Source of the DNA: an uncultured Bacteroidales bacterium
GTDB lineage: Bacteria; Bacteroidota; Bacteroidia; Bacteroidales; F082
DNA length: 64,000 bases
Direction of reading: 5' to 3'
Assembly (NCBI GenBank): GCA_947166105.1
Contig: CAMVCZ010000002.1
Span: forward strand, 62,001 to 126,000
Positions within the stretch are counted from its first letter, which is position 1. The number at the start of each line of letters is the position of its first letter. The notes below the pieces were generated by a model that was given only the letters and a program-made list of their open reading frames with translations, was not told where the DNA came from and searched no databases. A program made the position numbers and the translations under genes. Below, in pieces: positions 44,107-52,588 of this stretch.

Positions 44107-45993
44107 CTACTCCAAATAAGTGTATCCATAAAGCCCTGACCGATAGTTGGACAAGAATTCCTTGCCCTCCTCAACGGTGATTTTGCCCTCCTTCACGCAC
44201 TTCGTGACCCATGTTTCCACCGTGCGGACGAGTTTCTTCGGACTGTATTGCACATATTCCAAAACATCGGCAACGGTTTCGCCGTCAATGACTTGGTCAA
44301 TGTAATAGCCTTTATCGTCCACCGAAATATGCACGGCGTTGGTGTCGCCGAAGAGGTTGTGCAAGTCGCCCAATATTTCCTGATACGCGCCCACAAGGAA
44401 CACACCTATATAATAATGCTCTTTGTCGGTGAAACTATGCAGCGGGATGGTGTGTTGCGTCGATTTGGCAACGAAATTGGTGATTTTGCCGTCGCTGTCG
44501 CAAGTGATGTCTTGCAAGGTGGCAAGGTGCGTTGGGTTTTCATCAAGCCTTTGGATCGGGATGATTGGGAAAAGTTGGTCGATGGCCCAAAGGTCAGGCA
44601 GCGACTGGAACAGGGAGAAGTTGCAGAAGTATTTGTCGGCTAATAATTTGGGCAGCGAAGTGAAATCCTCTGGGACACGTTTCAGGCTGTTGGCGATATG
44701 GTTCACCTCGCGGGCAATGCTCCAGAACAAGCGTTCAATCTTGGCCCTTGACTTGAGGTCTAATAAACCGAGGCTGAACAAGTTAAGGGCTTCTTCTCGA
44801 ATCTCTTGCGCATCGTGCCAAATCTCCAAAGAGGAACTTTTGGTGAGCTCGTCCCAAGAATCATAAAGTTCCTTGATGAGTTCGTGGTCGTTTTCCTCGG
44901 GTTCCTCGTCGTCGTCCCATTCGGGCAACGAGGTCTTTTCCAGCACCTCAAAAATCAGCACGGAATGGTGGGCAGTGAGGGCACGTCCCGATTCGCAAAT
45001 CACGTTGGGGTGGGGGAGTTCGTTCTTGTCGCAGGCATCCACAATGGTGTAGATGGCGTTGTTGGCGTATTCCTGAATGCTGTAATTGACAGAACTTGCG
45101 CTACTTGAACTGGTTCCATCGTAGTCCACACCGAGGCCGCCGCCCATGTCGACGTACTCAATATGGTAGCCCATCTTGTAGAGTTGCACGTAAAACTGTG
45201 CCGCTTCGCGAAGGGCAACGTTGATTTTCTTGATTTTGCTGACTTGGCTGCCGATGTGGTAATGCACCAATTTCAGGCAGTCTTTCATGTCGTGTTCGTC
45301 AAGGAAATCGAGGGCTTCGAGAAGTTCTGAGGAGGTGAGGCCGAACTTGCTGCCGTCGCCGCCCGACTCTTCCCATTTGCCGGAGCCAGAACTGGCCAAC
45401 TTGATTCTTACGCCCAAATTTGGCGTGACTTTCAGGCGTTTGGCGATTTTGGTGGTGATTTTCAACTCATTCAGTTTCTCGATGACGATGATGATCTTGC
45501 GTCCCATTTTCTGGGCGAGTAAGGCCAATTCGATGAATTCCTCGTCCTTGTAGCCGTTGCACACGATGAGCGAGTCGGAATCGGTGCCAAGCGCGATGAT
45601 GGCGTGGAGTTCGGGCTTCGAGCCGGCTTCCAAACCGATGTTGCACTTCTTGCCATGACTGACGATTTCTTCGACCACGGGGCGCATTTGGTTCACCTTG
45701 ATAGGCATCACCACGAAGTTTTGCCCGTTAAATTCGTATTCCTTCGCAGCCTCCTTGAAGCAGGAATCAATCTTGTTGATACGGTCGTCGAGGATGTCGG
45801 GGAAACGCAGCAACATCGGGGCTGAAACATCCCTAAGTGACAGTTCGTCAACGAGTTCCGGAAGGTCAACCGAAGCACAACCTTCTTTGGGTGTCACGGT
45901 CATGTGGCCTTTCTCGTTGATGGAAAAGTAGTTGCCGCCCCAGCCTTTCACGTTGTAAAGGTCCTCGGAGTCTTCAATGCGCCATTTTCTCAT
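44107..45993 (-). CDS. speA: Biosynthetic arginine decarboxylase
   Basis: A cytoplasmic PLP enzyme converting arginine to agmatine, the first step of the agmatine route to putrescine and spermidine. At 628 aa it matches SpeA of the alanine-racemase fold. The Schiff-base lysine sits in VMPIKVNQM near residue 100. The Gly-rich phosphate site MGGGLGVDYDG and the CESGRALTAHHS motif follow. ATG 45993 (MRKWRIEDSEDLYNV) is the conserved family start. The open upstream frame runs through the promoter box at 46026-46033. Agmatine-processing genes are not adjacent. Confidence 0.95.
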   Translation of the reverse strand: MRKWRIEDSEDLYNVKGWGGNYFSINEKGHMTVTPKEGCASVDLPELVDELSLRDVSAPMLLRFPDILDDRINKIDSCFKEAAKEYEFNGQNFVVMPIKVNQMRPVVEEIVSHGKKCNIGLEAGSKPELHAIIALGTDSDSLIVCNGYKDEEFIELALLAQKMGRKIIIVIEKLNELKITTKIAKRLKVTPNLGVRIKLASSGSGKWEESGGDGSKFGLTSSELLEALDFLDEHDMKDCLKLVHYHIGSQVSKIKKINVALREAAQFYVQLYKMGYHIEYVDMGGGLGVDYDGTSSSSASSVNYSIQEYANNAIYTIVDACDKNELPHPNVICESGRALTAHHSVLIFEVLEKTSLPEWDDDEEPEENDHELIKELYDSWDELTKSSSLEIWHDAQEIREEALNLFSLGLLDLKSRAKIERLFWSIAREVNHIANSLKRVPEDFTSLPKLLADKYFCNFSLFQSLPDLWAIDQLFPIIPIQRLDENPTHLATLQDITCDSDGKITNFVAKSTQHTIPLHSFTDKEHYYIGVFLVGAYQEILGDLHNLFGDTNAVHISVDDKGYYIDQVIDGETVADVLEYVQYSPKKLVRTVETWVTKCVKEGKITVEEGKEFLSNYRSGLYGYTYLE

Positions 45994-46025
45994 TTCGTTT
46001 GGGTTTTGAGTTTTTAAATTGGGTG

Positions 46026-46033
46026 CAAAACTA
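46026..46033 (-). promoter_or_regulatory. -7 box of speA
   Basis: Plus-strand CAAAACTA reads TAGTTTTG on the minus strand, 32 nt upstream of the speA start. Confidence 0.55.
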
Positions 46034-46064
46034 AGAAAAATATGGGTTGTCACTTGAATTTGCG

Positions 46065-46072
46065 TACTTTTG
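46065..46072 (+). promoter_or_regulatory. -7 box of BadF/GlcNAc-kinase-like gene
   Basis: TACTTTTG matches TAnnTTTG, 18 nt before ATG 46091. It argues against the alternative upstream start at 46070, which overlaps it. Confidence 0.55.
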
Positions 46073-46090
46073 CACAAAATAATTCTACAA

Positions 46091-46918
46091 ATGAGATTGA
46101 TTGTCGATGCAGGTTCCACTAAAATGGAATGGATTCTCTTGGACGGAAACGAGGTGAAAAGCCGTTTCCTGACCAAAGGCTTTAATCCGAATTATACTGA
46201 CATTCAAACACTTGTTGGGGTGTGCGATGACGTGTTTCTTCCCAACAAAATCCGATCCATCCATTATTACGGCACAGGCTGCGGCAGCGAACAAAACTGC
46301 CAATTAATAAAAAAGGTGTTCCAAAACCATTTTCCAAAAGCCGAAATCCATGTCACCCATGACCTTATGGCTGCCTGCCACGCCCTTTTTGGGAACGAAA
46401 AAGGTATCGCTTGCATCCTTGGAACAGGTTCAAACTCATGTGTTTATGATGGTGAAAAAATTGTTGAAAAATCCGTTTCTTTGGGCTATCTCGTTGGTGA
46501 TGAGGGTAGTGGAATGTACATCGGCAGGGAAGAGGTGAAAGCTTACTTTTATGGTTTCATGCCAGAGGAATTAAGGCAAAAATTCCATGAAGCATACCGT
46601 TTGGAATTGAAGGATTTCGTTCAAAACCTGTATCATAACGAACAGCCTTCCAAGTATTTGGCCTCGTTTGCGAAGTTTGCTGGCGAAAACCAATCGCATC
46701 CTTTCATTCATGGCTTGGTGAAACGCTGTTTCCAAGCCTTCATTGAGGTTTTTGTTTTGCGCTTTGAGGATTGCAAATCAATGAAAGTCAGTTTTATAGG
46801 CTCGATCGCCTATCATTTCCAAAACATCTTGAAAGAAACCATGTCCGCCAACGGCCTCACATTGTGCGAGGTGCTAAAGACTCCCGCCGAGGGGTTGATT
46901 AGGTACTATGGAAGATGA
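46091..46918 (+). CDS. BadF/BadG-family ATPase, N-acetylglucosamine kinase-like
   Basis: A 275-aa cytoplasmic protein of the actin/hexokinase-like ASKHA superfamily. The N-terminal phosphate-1 motif is LIVDAGSTKMEW, and a second phosphate motif ACILGTGSNSCVYDG is followed by GYLVGDEGSGMYIGRE, which is characteristic of the N-acetylglucosamine kinase and BadF/BcrA group. It lacks the iron-sulfur and large extra domains of benzoyl-CoA reductase activators, so an amino-sugar or other small-molecule kinase is more likely. It ends 2 nt before the convergent T9SS gene, so their 3' ends must overlap in transcription. Confidence 0.8.
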   Translation: MRLIVDAGSTKMEWILLDGNEVKSRFLTKGFNPNYTDIQTLVGVCDDVFLPNKIRSIHYYGTGCGSEQNCQLIKKVFQNHFPKAEIHVTHDLMAACHALFGNEKGIACILGTGSNSCVYDGEKIVEKSVSLGYLVGDEGSGMYIGREEVKAYFYGFMPEELRQKFHEAYRLELKDFVQNLYHNEQPSKYLASFAKFAGENQSHPFIHGLVKRCFQAFIEVFVLRFEDCKSMKVSFIGSIAYHFQNILKETMSANGLTLCEVLKTPAEGLIRYYGR

Positions 46919-46920
46919 TT

Positions 46921-49900
46921 TCAATAAACCACAAATTTCATCACATGACCTTCAACATTCAGGAAGTATAGGCCTGCATTAAGGTCATGGATGTCGATTT
47001 CTTCTTCTCCGTTGATATTCAATGTTTTGACAATCAGCCCTACAGCATCGTAAATCCTGATTTCCTTTCGGCCTTCCAAGCCTTCAATGCGAATCTTGTC
47101 GTTGGCAGGGTTAGGATAGAGGTTGATGGTTGCGAAGCCGTTCTCATCCACGCCCGTGCCGTTGAAGAAGGCTGCCAAGGTGATGTCGTGGTCAACAAGG
47201 ACTTCTTTCGGGTTGTCGAAGGTCTCGTCGCTCCATTTCACAAACATATAGTCGTCGGCGGGAATGGCTGCCAAAGTTGCGATACTTCCGGCGGAATAGG
47301 TTCCGGCACCAATGACAAAGCCTTGGTTTTCATCGTAATACACTGTAACGGTATAGGTTTGCACAGGTTCTGCCGCGAATGAGGCGGTGAAAGTGGCATC
47401 TTCGGTCACGGTGACGGAGCGAGGATTGTTCATGTCGCCGTCTTGCCAGCCTGAGAAGAAAAAGCCCGGGTTGGGCACGGCTCCGATGTTGATGACCGTG
47501 TTGGCGGGATAGGTGCCGCCTCCGTAAACCGAGCCTAATAGCGGCGTATCGGTATTCACGGTGATGGTATAGGTCGGAATCATCGAGAAAATGGCCGTGA
47601 AGGTCAGGTTGCCCGTGACGTGTACACTACGCGGGTTGTCGGTGTTGCCATCGTCCCAACCTGTGAAAACGGCACCTGAAATGGGTGTCGCGCTGATTTC
47701 GATGGTGACGCCTTCGGGATAGGTGCCGCTACCGCTCACGATGCCAAGATTAGCGTCGTTGCTGAGTACCGTGACGGTGTATTGAGGCGTGCCATTCTGG
47801 TGGAACAACGCCTTATAGGTGGCATTGCCTGTGACGGTCACATTGCGTGGGTTGCTCACGATGCCGTCGCTCCAACAAAGGAAGATGTAATTCTCATTGG
47901 GTGTGGCAGTTAGGGTGGCTGTCCAGCCATAATCGTACACGCCACCGCCATATACCCTGCCACCTTCTTCAGGGTCGCTAATGGTGGTGATTTCATATTG
48001 CAGAGGCGTGAACAAGGCGGTGAAAGAGGCATCGTTTTCCACAAAAACATTGCGCGGATTGGCGATTTCTCCGTCGGCCCATTTGTCGAAAATGTAGCCT
48101 GTGTTGCTATGCGCAACCAAGTGGATGATTTCGCCATAGTTGTAGGTTCCTCCACCGTTGACGAATCCTGAACCTTCGGGACTGACTGAAGTGGAAATGA
48201 CACATTGCCTAATGTCGAATTTGGCGATAAAGGTCTGGTCTTCTGTGACAATGACGGTTCTTGGGTTGCTCTCAACGCCATCGTCCCAACCCAAGAAGGC
48301 AAAACCGAGGTTGGCTGTGGCCGAAATCTGGATGGTGTCGCCATAATAATAGGTGCCACCGCCGGTCACGCTGCCCCAAGCTGGGTGGTCACTTTCGACT
48401 GCGATGGTGAATTGGCTGATGCCAAACGAAGCAATGAAAGTGCTGTCTTGCGTGACCACAACATTGCGCGGATTGTCGGTGACGCTGTCGTTCCACATCA
48501 GGAACTCGTGGCCGACATTGGGGATGGCCTCAATGGTGGCGGTGTCGCCATAATGATATTCACCGCCGCCGATGACGGTGCCCCAATCGGGGTTATTGGA
48601 TTCGAGGGTGAGAGTGAATGTCGGTTGAGGTGGGGCAGGCTTCACGACGAGGCCGGTAATGATGCACTCTTCGGGCTGAAACAGGACTTCGCCGTCTTTA
48701 TAAACCGTTTGTGCATCGGTATAATACACTCCGCTTTCGTTGACGACCAAGTTGCTGATTCCAGAAAGCTCAGGCAGAGCGTAGATAACCTCGCCGTCTT
48801 GCCAAATATAAACAACGGTATCTGTCAGGGAAATCCCTGTCCAATAGAGGCTGCCTTCAAATTCGGCAATGTTCACGAAGTTGGCGTTTTCCATTTGGTA
48901 GATGATGGAGTCGTTTTGCCAGATGACACCGTATGAAAGGGAATCGTTTGCAACCTTGAACCCCGCCGCATAGAGGTTTCCACCGTCAAAGCAGATGTTT
49001 TCGACACTCGAAACGGTATCTTCCATCCAAAGGAGCGAGTCGTTTTTCCAAACGCTGGCATACGCAAGGTATTCGCCAGAGAGGTAGATTGCACCGCCTG
49101 TATAAATGTCGCCCGTCGTTGTGTCAACGGCCAAACTGTGAATGTGGCACTCATCGTCTTCGTGGATGTAGGAATAAAGGAGCTCGCCGTTTTGCCATAC
49201 GTTGTTGCCGCCAGCCACTGTCCAATTATTGCCGTTGAGGGCAATGTGGTCGAAGTAGGTGTTGGTGTCGGCTGTGAAAATGCACGAGTCGTTCATCCAA
49301 ACGCGACCGCAATTATCTGAGCTATTGTAGGCATATCCGACTCCGTAAATTGTACCGTCTTCCGCTACTTGGATGCCTTTCAACTGAATATCGATGCTGT
49401 CGGTGATGCTGTATAACAGCGTGTTGTTTTTCAAGACTTTGCCCGTAGTAAAGTGGTTGCCCGAGACATAAACATCTTGGGCTTGCGGTTCGTCCCAGTT
49501 GAAATAAGTCTTCACCATCCAGTCGCCTGTCGAAAACCAAATTTGATCCCACTGGGTTCCGTTCCATGCCCAAATTCCGTTGCCGCTTGGGTCGATGTCG
49601 CCGCAAACGCCCATGTGCCAAGGTGACAATGGCTGTTCGGCTTGCCAGACTATCCAAATGGTTTCGTCTCCAGTAACCCAAATGGGGGTGGAAAGGTCGA
49701 ACTCAGCCCAATCATTGAGGCCTTGGGGGACATCACAACTCATTGTATATGCAATCAAACCCTCCGAAGGTGTTTCACCGCCCAAATAGATGGAACAGGT
49801 GTAAATACCTCCAATTGAATTGGTTGGTCCGTCGCTAAACATAGCCACTTTTGTAATTTGCGTACCAGCAAAGTTGCTGGCCATATCGGGAGGATAACAA

Positions 49901-50049
49901 ATCGCGACGGTGGTGTGTGTCCCGTAACTGATGGCCTCGTTGAATTCGCTTGTACAGTAGGTGTGCCAGCCGTGCATCGGCTCGTTTTGTGCAAAGGCGG
50001 CTCCCAAGCACATTATTAATAAGGTAAGGAGTGAAGCTGTCTTTTTCAT
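46921..50049 (-). CDS. T9SS-exported protein with propeller-like N-terminus and seven bacterial Ig-like repeats
   Basis: A 1042-aa secreted protein. ATG 50049 (minus) starts a signal peptide (KKTASLLTLLIMCLGAAFAQ). Residues about 25-180 are an unassigned beta domain. Residues about 190-500 contain repeated strands with a 'WKNDSLLW / WQNDSIIY / WQDGEVIY' core, like a beta-propeller. Residues about 505-1000 are seven tandem repeats of about 70 residues, each with GGGxYxxG...A.P..G..F..W.DG...NPR.V.VT.D.TF.A.F, the bacterial (InlB B/Flg_new-like) repeat pattern. The last 80 residues are a T9SS sorting domain (LYPNPANDKIRIEG, LNAGLYFLNVEG). It is predicted to be a surface-attached protein. Its start is divergent from the B12 riboswitch. 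Confidence 0.88.
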   Translation of the reverse strand: MKKTASLLTLLIMCLGAAFAQNEPMHGWHTYCTSEFNEAISYGTHTTVAICYPPDMASNFAGTQITKVAMFSDGPTNSIGGIYTCSIYLGGETPSEGLIAYTMSCDVPQGLNDWAEFDLSTPIWVTGDETIWIVWQAEQPLSPWHMGVCGDIDPSGNGIWAWNGTQWDQIWFSTGDWMVKTYFNWDEPQAQDVYVSGNHFTTGKVLKNNTLLYSITDSIDIQLKGIQVAEDGTIYGVGYAYNSSDNCGRVWMNDSCIFTADTNTYFDHIALNGNNWTVAGGNNVWQNGELLYSYIHEDDECHIHSLAVDTTTGDIYTGGAIYLSGEYLAYASVWKNDSLLWMEDTVSSVENICFDGGNLYAAGFKVANDSLSYGVIWQNDSIIYQMENANFVNIAEFEGSLYWTGISLTDTVVYIWQDGEVIYALPELSGISNLVVNESGVYYTDAQTVYKDGEVLFQPEECIITGLVVKPAPPQPTFTLTLESNNPDWGTVIGGGEYHYGDTATIEAIPNVGHEFLMWNDSVTDNPRNVVVTQDSTFIASFGISQFTIAVESDHPAWGSVTGGGTYYYGDTIQISATANLGFAFLGWDDGVESNPRTVIVTEDQTFIAKFDIRQCVISTSVSPEGSGFVNGGGTYNYGEIIHLVAHSNTGYIFDKWADGEIANPRNVFVENDASFTALFTPLQYEITTISDPEEGGRVYGGGVYDYGWTATLTATPNENYIFLCWSDGIVSNPRNVTVTGNATYKALFHQNGTPQYTVTVLSNDANLGIVSGSGTYPEGVTIEISATPISGAVFTGWDDGNTDNPRSVHVTGNLTFTAIFSMIPTYTITVNTDTPLLGSVYGGGTYPANTVINIGAVPNPGFFFSGWQDGDMNNPRSVTVTEDATFTASFAAEPVQTYTVTVYYDENQGFVIGAGTYSAGSIATLAAIPADDYMFVKWSDETFDNPKEVLVDHDITLAAFFNGTGVDENGFATINLYPNPANDKIRIEGLEGRKEIRIYDAVGLIVKTLNINGEEEIDIHDLNAGLYFLNVEGHVMKFVVY
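47150..48640 (-). repeat. Seven tandem Ig-like repeats (coding)
   Basis: Seven consecutive units of about 70 codons within the T9SS gene, each containing a GGGxY-Y/P-x-G turn and an NPR/NPK before the final strand. The units are diverged at DNA level. Confidence 0.85.
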
Positions 50050-50072
50050 ATTTGTAGGTTTCGTTTGGGGGG

Positions 50073-50080
50073 CAAAGTTA
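50073..50080 (-). promoter_or_regulatory. -7 box of the 1042-aa T9SS gene
   Basis: Plus-strand CAAAGTTA reads TAACTTTG on the minus strand, 23 nt upstream of the start codon. Confidence 0.55.
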
Positions 50081-50123
50081 CAAACTTTTTCTTGTTTTGC
50101 GCGTAACCGAAAAGAAAAAACCC

Positions 50124-50131
50124 TATCTTTG
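50124..50131 (+). promoter_or_regulatory. -7 box of B12-riboswitch operon
   Basis: TATCTTTG matches TAnnTTTG immediately upstream of the riboswitch, placing the transcription start near 50138. Confidence 0.6.
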
Positions 50132-50137
50132 CCGCCG

Positions 50138-50300
50138 ATAAGTGGTGCCGCGAGGCTCAATAGGGAATCGGGTGAGAATCCCGTACAGTTCCCGCTGCTG
50201 TAAACTCTCCACGCTGGCCATTATGCCACTGAAAACCAACCATTTTCGGGAAGGCGGACAGACAAAGGGAGTGAGTCAGAAGACCTGCCGCCTGTCAGTG
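50138..50300 (+). ncRNA. Cobalamin (B12) riboswitch
   Basis: A leader with hallmark elements of the cobalamin aptamer: GGTGCC near 50144, the core GGGAATCGGGTGAGAATCCCG at 50163-50183 followed by ACAGTTCCCGCTGCTGT, and the B12 box GTCAGAAGACCTGCC at 50275-50289 (consensus GCCAGGAGACCTGCC). The region 50301-50414 separates it from the first coding sequence and holds a small CCTTA/TAAGG hairpin at about 50333-50348, which may be part of the expression platform. Binding of cobalamin is expected to shut off the downstream genes. Confidence 0.93.
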
Positions 50301-50414
50301 AAACGATGCTTTCGGGACAAGAGCAGGCGTTCCTTATATAATTAAGGTGTACTTTCCCTTCCCGATGCATTTTAATGTAATTGATTGATTGTCAAACCTA
50401 AAAATTATATTATT

Positions 50415-51599
50415 ATGCGTAAAAACTTTACTTTTTTGTTCCTTCTTGGAATCTTTGGTCTGTTTTCGACCAATCTGTTTGCTCAACAAGACGCTTCCAT
50501 CGACCCCGCCAACATCCGCTATTGGATTGGCGAAGGCCAGAATGAAGTGGTGTTCATCGTCAACTGGGCTGAGCCTGACACAGCCTTGGCTTGGGGCTAT
50601 CGCTTTAGCGAAGAAACCATCACGGTGAAAGACATGATGGTGGCTATTGCCGAAACCGACAACCGATTTGGTTTTGAAGGCGAGAGTTTCGTCACCGATG
50701 TCACTTTCAATGATGGCATCCTCGACCTTAGCCTCGCTGGAATGTGGTGGATGTACAATGTGAATGGCGAGATGGCCATGAATTATTTCGATGCCGAGTA
50801 TATTCACAATGGCGACTATGTGAAGTTCGGCGACGAGTCGGTTGGTGTTTTGATCGACCCCGAGAACTATGTCTACGTTTGGCCGAAGGAAGTGGCTGCC
50901 GTGTATCCTTTGGCTTATGAGGCAAAGATTGACTTCTCTGAAATCCTCTATTGGGTGGGCGAAGGCCAGAACGAGGTGGTGTTTGCCGTCAACTGGAACG
51001 AGCCTAACAAGTGCTTGGCTTGGGGCTATCGTTTTGCCAATGAAGCAGTTACCGTGAAGGAAATCATGGATGCCATTGCCGCTGCCGATGAGCGTTTTTC
51101 TTTCGATGCTTCTTACGGCTTTGTTTCCGACATCACCTATCATGATGGCACGCTCGACCTTGGCCTTGTCGGCATGTATTTCATGTATAATGTGAATGGT
51201 GGCTATGCCGATGCCTACGATGTGCAAACCGTGGTGAACGGCGACTTCATCAAATGGGGCGACGAATCGTGCGGCACCGAGATTGCCCCTTGGACTTACG
51301 TCTGGACGCAAACCGTTGAACCCGTGTCGAATCCTACTGGCATCAGTGAAACTGAAACCAACACTTTGGGCATTTTCCCGAATCCCGCTGTCAGCGAAAC
51401 CTTCGTGACCCTCGAAAACGCTGGTTTGAATGAAGTTTCTGTTTATGACCTTCAAGGCCGCTTGGTCTGCAAGGAAACCGTTGAGGCTCAGGCTGGTGAG
51501 CAAGTGCGCCTCAGTACCGAAACGCTGAACGCGGGTGTGTATTTCGTGCGCGTCAATAGTGCCAACGCCACACAAACCGCAAAACTTGTCGTGAAATGA
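50415..51599 (+). CDS. B12-regulated T9SS surface protein with duplicated domain
   Basis: The first gene under the cobalamin riboswitch, 394 aa. A signal peptide (RKNFTFLFLLGIFGLFSTNLFAQ) precedes two tandem copies of a domain of about 135 residues. Copy 1 starts IRYWIGEGQNEVVFIVNW and copy 2 starts ILYWVGEGQNEVVFAVNW. Both continue with LAWGYRF, then TVKDMM or TVKEIM, a central DxxxDGxLDL strand and a terminal GDESxG. The C-terminal 80 residues are a T9SS sorting domain (IFPNPAVSETFVTLE, LNAGVYFVRVNS). Domains of this 'YWVG...AWGYR' kind occur, to my memory, near B12 riboswitches in other phyla. Cobalamin or corrinoid capture is a reasonable hypothesis, not shown. It overlaps the next gene by 4 nt. 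Confidence 0.83.
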   Translation: MRKNFTFLFLLGIFGLFSTNLFAQQDASIDPANIRYWIGEGQNEVVFIVNWAEPDTALAWGYRFSEETITVKDMMVAIAETDNRFGFEGESFVTDVTFNDGILDLSLAGMWWMYNVNGEMAMNYFDAEYIHNGDYVKFGDESVGVLIDPENYVYVWPKEVAAVYPLAYEAKIDFSEILYWVGEGQNEVVFAVNWNEPNKCLAWGYRFANEAVTVKEIMDAIAAADERFSFDASYGFVSDITYHDGTLDLGLVGMYFMYNVNGGYADAYDVQTVVNGDFIKWGDESCGTEIAPWTYVWTQTVEPVSNPTGISETETNTLGIFPNPAVSETFVTLENAGLNEVSVYDLQGRLVCKETVEAQAGEQVRLSTETLNAGVYFVRVNSANATQTAKLVVK

Positions 51600-52576
51600 G
51601 TAAAAGGATATTCATCCTTCTGATGGCTTTGGTGCCGACGATGCTTTGGGCACAATTTGCGCCCGGAGCGGGATTCGCCGGCACCACGGCCATGCACGCC
51701 GACTCGTCAGCATTCGTGGCTTGGGCTACGGGCTGCACCGTCGAGCGCGGCCTTATGCGTATCAACAAGCCCAACCTTGGCTTTGCCTCTTATGGTGAGG
51801 ACACCTTGGCATTGGGTGCGCCCGGAGGAACGTATGATATTGTCAGTCTCGGCGACGGCGGAACGGCTACAGTGACTTTTGCCTCACCGATTTTCAACGG
51901 CGAAGGCCCCGACTTTGCCGTGTTTGAGAATGGTCTTGTCTTGGAAGATGACAACACCCTCTGTTTCTTGGAGTTGGCTTTCGTTGAGGTCAGTTCCGAC
52001 GGAGAGAATTTCTTCCGCTTTCCCGCGATTTGCAACTATCCCGAAGACCAGCAAATCGGCACTTTTGAATGTACGTCATGCACGCTGATACATAATTTCG
52101 CTGGAAAATACGAGGCCTTCTATGGCACGCCTTTCGACCTTGACGATGTGGAGGACAGCCCTTTGCTTGACATGAATCGGGTGACGCATGTGCGCCTTAT
52201 TGACGTGGTGGGCAACATCAATCCTGAATATGCCACCTACGACTCAAAAGGTCATGTTGTCAACGACCCGTGGCCCACGCCTTTTGAGTCCTGCGGCTTC
52301 GATTTGGATGCCGTCGGCGTGATTCACGACTTGGCTCATAGCAATGTGACCGAAAATGAAGCAGAAAGGGTTTCTGTGTACCCTAATCCCGCCAAGGACA
52401 GACTGACGGTGAAGGCTGAAAACTTGCAATCCATAGAGATTTATAATGTTATGGGTCAACAAGTTATGGTTTCAACAGAACCGACTATCAACTTAAGTGC
52501 TTTGACTGAGGGCATTTATTTCGTCCGTGTGGTTTGCGAAGTCGGAATGGTTACGAAACGGATTGTGAAACAATAA
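51596..52576 (+). CDS. B12-operon T9SS cell-surface protein
   Basis: A 326-aa exported protein whose ATG overlaps the preceding stop (ATGA), implying translational coupling. A short signal (ILLMALVPTMLWAQ) is followed by a single beta-rich domain of about 230 residues with FAPGAGFAGTTAMHADSSAF, FVAWATGCTVERG, a GPDFAVFENG motif and CGFDLDAVGVI near its end. I recall this pattern from 'cell surface protein' genes beside btuB in Bacteroidota. The C-terminus is a T9SS sorting domain (VYPNPAKDRLTVKAE, LTEGIYFVRVVC). It is likely part of the surface B12-capture apparatus. The ligand is inferred from context only. Confidence 0.83.
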   Translation: MSKRIFILLMALVPTMLWAQFAPGAGFAGTTAMHADSSAFVAWATGCTVERGLMRINKPNLGFASYGEDTLALGAPGGTYDIVSLGDGGTATVTFASPIFNGEGPDFAVFENGLVLEDDNTLCFLELAFVEVSSDGENFFRFPAICNYPEDQQIGTFECTSCTLIHNFAGKYEAFYGTPFDLDDVEDSPLLDMNRVTHVRLIDVVGNINPEYATYDSKGHVVNDPWPTPFESCGFDLDAVGVIHDLAHSNVTENEAERVSVYPNPAKDRLTVKAENLQSIEIYNVMGQQVMVSTEPTINLSALTEGIYFVRVVCEVGMVTKRIVKQ

Positions 52577-52588
52577 ATTGGAACGAAA

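Noticed and set aside
46091..46918. Benzoyl-CoA or 2-hydroxyacyl-CoA dehydratase activator
   Set aside because: No Cys ligands for an iron-sulfur cluster are seen at the expected positions and no dehydratase genes are adjacent. The GDEGSG motif fits amino-sugar kinases better.
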